Assembly: GCF_003591485.1 (NCBI RefSeq) | Contig: NZ_QZCF01000009.1 | Coordinates: forward strand, 62,001 to 126,000 | Direction of reading: 5' to 3' | From: Paenibacillus sp. 1011MAR3C5 | Lineage (GTDB): Bacteria > Bacillota > Bacilli > Paenibacillales > Paenibacillaceae | DNA: 64,000 bases | Part shown: in pieces, positions 61,593 through 64,000 of the stretch | Layout: each line of letters starts with the position of its first letter | Numbering within the stretch: the stretch's first letter is position 1 | The notes under the pieces: generated by a model | The model's database searches: none | What the model saw: the letters and a program-made list of their open reading frames with translations, nothing else | What the model was told of the DNA's origin: nothing | Position numbers and translations under genes: made by a program

Positions 61593-63830
61593 ATGAAAAA
61601 GTTATTCAAAAGTGGTTTTTTCAAAATAGGGCTTGTTCTTATAATCGCGGGCGGAGCTGTCGCTTTTTGGTTGATGCCGCCTGTGGCAAAGGTAGAAAGC
61701 ACCGAAATTGGTAAAGGATATAAGGTGAAATTTAAAACGAACGGAACTCAAATTGAACAATTTCAAAACCAATCATGGAATCCTTATTTTGCCAAAGGGG
61801 TCAATATGGGAGCAACTGTTCCAGGACATTTCCCCGGCGAGCTTGAGATTCCGAAAGATGACTATATGAGATGGTTTGAAATGATTCAAGATATGGGCGC
61901 CAACGTCATTCGCGTGTACACCATTCTAAAACCGGAGTTTTACGAAGCTTTGGTCCGATACAATGAGAAGCATCAGGATAATCCGCTCTTTTTCATTCAA
62001 GGGGTATGGAGTCCAGAAGAACAATTAATTGCAGGCCAAAACGCCTTTGACCCGAAAGTAAAACAGAAGTTTGAAAAAGAGGTTCGAGAGGCTGTAGAAG
62101 CGGTGTACGGAAATATCAAGCTTGAAGCTGAGGCGCATTCAGGAAAAGCCAGCGGTAATTATTTGTTTAATGCAGGGCCCTATCTCATGGGATGGATCGT
62201 CGGCACAGAATGGGATCCTATGATGGTGGATAAAACGAATAAGAACAATTCGGGTGCAGCTGATTATAAGGGAGAACATTTTCAAAGCAAACCTGGTGCT
62301 AATCCCTTTGAAAAATGGTTGGCCGAGATGGTCGACATAACAGCCACAACAGAAGCTAAGCACGGATGGCAGCATCCGATAGCATTCTCGAATTGGGTGA
62401 CTACCGACCCGCTTGAACATCCAGGTGAGCCATTAATTACTGAAGATATGGTCAGTGTGGATCCGATGCATATCGAAGCCGTAGATTGGGATGCCGGTTA
62501 TTTTGCCTCCTATCACGTTTACCCGTATTATCCTGATTTCTTTACCTTCGACAAATCGTTTCAAACGATGAAAAATGATAAAGGTGAAGTGGATAGCTAT
62601 AAAACCTATCTTCACAAGCTGAAGGAATACCATAACGATATGCCAGTTATGATTACCGAATTTGGCGTTCCCGCCTCACAAGGCATTGCCCATACAGGCA
62701 TGCTGGGGCGCAATCAGGGAGGACACGACGACAAAACACAAGGGGAAATGGATGCGGATATGTTCCGGCAAATCCATCAGGAGGGATACTCCGGCGCGAT
62801 CTTGTTTACATGGCAGGACGAGTGGTTTAAGAAAACCTGGAACACGTTAAACTACGACATTCCTGACCGGCGGGCTTATTGGTATAACACGCTCACGAAC
62901 GAATCCCATTTTGGAATACTCGGCATGTATCCAAGTAAAGATGATGTGATTCACATTGACGGGGATGCATCAGACTGGGACAAGCTCGATGATGGGGATA
63001 AGACTAAGCTAGATATGCAAATGAAAGGTTTTAATGAAATATGGGCCACGCATGATGAAGGATATTTATATCTCTTGGCCAAGTTAACTGAACCTTTAGA
63101 TTTAACAGAAAATTCCGTCTATTTAGGATTCGATACTTTAAAGGGCGGCAACCGCCATGCACCGCAGCTCCAAGGAAAGACGCTGGATGAAGGATTGGAA
63201 ACCTTAATCGAACTCGGAAACAAGGATAAAGGGCAGATGATGATAGCCTCCAATTATGACTTCCATACCCGAATCTATGGCAAGCTGTCGAAAATATTAG
63301 CTTACGATCCAAAACAATTTCAGGACGATAGCGGACTCTTTAACCCATGGAAATTGGTCGTCAATTATTTGCTCGAATATCCGGATTCCCGTGTCGATCA
63401 TCCCTTCGGCGATATCGAAGTAGGAGACTTGCTGAGAGGAACTAGCGATCCGCAAGATCCGAACTATAATTCGAAGGCAATGTGGCAGGCAAAAGGCGAT
63501 GTATTGGAAATTCGTATTCCATGGATGCTGCTGGGGTTCAGTGATCCAAGCTCACTCAGCGCCATTAGTTACAAAGATACGGGAACGAAACAACTTGAAT
63601 CGGAGAAAGTCGAGGGCGTTCGCATTGTTCCATGGATCGTCCGCAAGGATTCGAAGGAAGTCATCGGACTAGAAGGCAACAACCCCTATCCGATATCGAA
63701 ACTTCCGCTTTACACCTGGAAAAGGTGGGAAGATATCGACGTTAAATATGTGGAACGCCCAAAACAAAGTTATTCGATTATGAAAAAAGCGATGCGTGAA
63801 GTGAATCAACCGGTATCCGAGCATAAATGA
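61593..63830 (+). CDS. Membrane-anchored glycoside hydrolase-like protein
   Basis: A 745-residue protein with an N-terminal signal/anchor helix (about 9-30) and an extracellular TIM-barrel-like domain (about 50-440). Likely acid and nucleophile glutamates are in 'WIVGTEWDPM' and 'PVMITEFGVPAS', the pattern of clan-A glycoside hydrolases; 'GANVIRVYTI' and 'GAILFTWQDEWFKK' fit the barrel. From about 450 a beta-domain begins with 'VIHIDGDASDWDKL', as in CBM9/DOMON-like modules. AGGAAGAGGG sets ATG 61593; ATG 61578 overlaps that site. A short-spaced membrane gene follows 20 bp later, so the two form an operon; exopolysaccharide processing is possible but unproven. Confidence 0.8.
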   Translation: MKKLFKSGFFKIGLVLIIAGGAVAFWLMPPVAKVESTEIGKGYKVKFKTNGTQIEQFQNQSWNPYFAKGVNMGATVPGHFPGELEIPKDDYMRWFEMIQDMGANVIRVYTILKPEFYEALVRYNEKHQDNPLFFIQGVWSPEEQLIAGQNAFDPKVKQKFEKEVREAVEAVYGNIKLEAEAHSGKASGNYLFNAGPYLMGWIVGTEWDPMMVDKTNKNNSGAADYKGEHFQSKPGANPFEKWLAEMVDITATTEAKHGWQHPIAFSNWVTTDPLEHPGEPLITEDMVSVDPMHIEAVDWDAGYFASYHVYPYYPDFFTFDKSFQTMKNDKGEVDSYKTYLHKLKEYHNDMPVMITEFGVPASQGIAHTGMLGRNQGGHDDKTQGEMDADMFRQIHQEGYSGAILFTWQDEWFKKTWNTLNYDIPDRRAYWYNTLTNESHFGILGMYPSKDDVIHIDGDASDWDKLDDGDKTKLDMQMKGFNEIWATHDEGYLYLLAKLTEPLDLTENSVYLGFDTLKGGNRHAPQLQGKTLDEGLETLIELGNKDKGQMMIASNYDFHTRIYGKLSKILAYDPKQFQDDSGLFNPWKLVVNYLLEYPDSRVDHPFGDIEVGDLLRGTSDPQDPNYNSKAMWQAKGDVLEIRIPWMLLGFSDPSSLSAISYKDTGTKQLESEKVEGVRIVPWIVRKDSKEVIGLEGNNPYPISKLPLYTWKRWEDIDVKYVERPKQSYSIMKKAMREVNQPVSEHK

Positions 63831-63850
63831 AGGAAGGAAGGATTTTATTT

Positions 63851-64000
63851 GTGTATATCAACATCGAAGTAGCGCTCAAATTTTTGTATGTTCTCATTAT
63901 TTTGAATGTTGTATTCGTTGCCGCGGTTTATGCCATAAAAATCAAACGCTTGAGAAGAACCAGAATAGAACGCAGGTTTGAGGTCAAAATCAAAGATTAC
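63851..64000 (+). CDS. Start of a membrane protein (3' end outside window)
   Basis: Fifty codons are visible to the window edge. GTG 63851 follows AGGAAGGAAGG (63831-63841). The start has a membrane helix ('FLYVLIILNVVFVAAVYAI') and then a very basic stretch ('KIKRLRRTRIERR'), as expected for an inner-leaflet turn. It lies 20 bp after the glycosidase-like gene and is surely cotranscribed. The family cannot be told from 50 residues. Confidence 0.75.
   Translation, partial: MYINIEVALKFLYVLIILNVVFVAAVYAIKIKRLRRTRIERRFEVKIKDY

Overview
The window comes from a Gram-positive, spore-forming bacterium of the Paenibacillus/Cohnella type. This is inferred from strong AGGAGG ribosome-binding sites, an alpha/beta-type small acid-soluble spore protein, YtaF, several YesM/YesN two-component pairs next to sugar-binding lipoproteins, S-layer-homology (SLH) domains, and the polA-mutM-ytaF-coaE ... 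nrdR order known from Bacillales. No species name can be given from sequence alone.

Layout. 1-4.4 kb: end of a sugar-binding protein followed by a YesN-type regulator and a YesM-type kinase. 4.6-8.9 kb: catalase, a membrane-anchored TPR protein and an orphan sensor kinase. 9.0-13.7 kb: SWIM zinc-finger protein plus SNF2 helicase (ywqB-ywqA type) and a small protein. 13.8-20.3 kb: a second binding protein/YesM/YesN set ending in a NagZ-type hexosaminidase. 20.3-22.97 kb: a 100-bp tandem repeat, a double-HD protein and a BASS-family transporter. 23.0-25.6 kb: PhoR/PhoP-type two-component system in kinase-first order. 25.6-29.0 kb, minus strand: AraC regulator, split ThrE-type exporter, M20 amidohydrolase. 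29.2-40.0 kb: a phosphate block with a soluble CBS-chemoreceptor, pstB1-phoU, a LysR regulator divergent from pstS-pstC-pstA-pstB2, then a CBS-GGDEF gene overlapping an EAL gene. 40.1-46.7 kb: polA, mutM, ytaF, coaE, a lytic transglycosylase, ssp and nrdR. 46.8-49.6 kb: tRNA-Ala(GGC) with duplicated 3' ends, a decayed integrase and a frameshifted IS3-family element. 50.1-59.2 kb: a 3042-residue SLH-anchored surface protein with two YddW/DigH-like (GHL10) domains. 59.5-64 kb: an SLH remnant, a zinc-ribbon membrane protein, a secreted glycosidase-like protein and the start of another membrane protein.

Main observation. Four promoters in the phosphate block can be laid on the same grid: TTnACA-like hexamers every 11 bp, with a -10 box beginning 15 bp after the start of the last grid position. 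They lie before the CBS-chemoreceptor gene, pstB1-phoU, pstS and the GGDEF-EAL pair. The chemoreceptor and the GGDEF protein share the same CBS-like sensor module, and the GGDEF and EAL proteins seem to share a degenerate N-terminal domain. Together this suggests a PhoP-controlled module linking phosphate starvation to cyclic-di-GMP and chemosensory signalling. The promoter pattern and shared modules are visible in the sequence; the regulatory role is inference.
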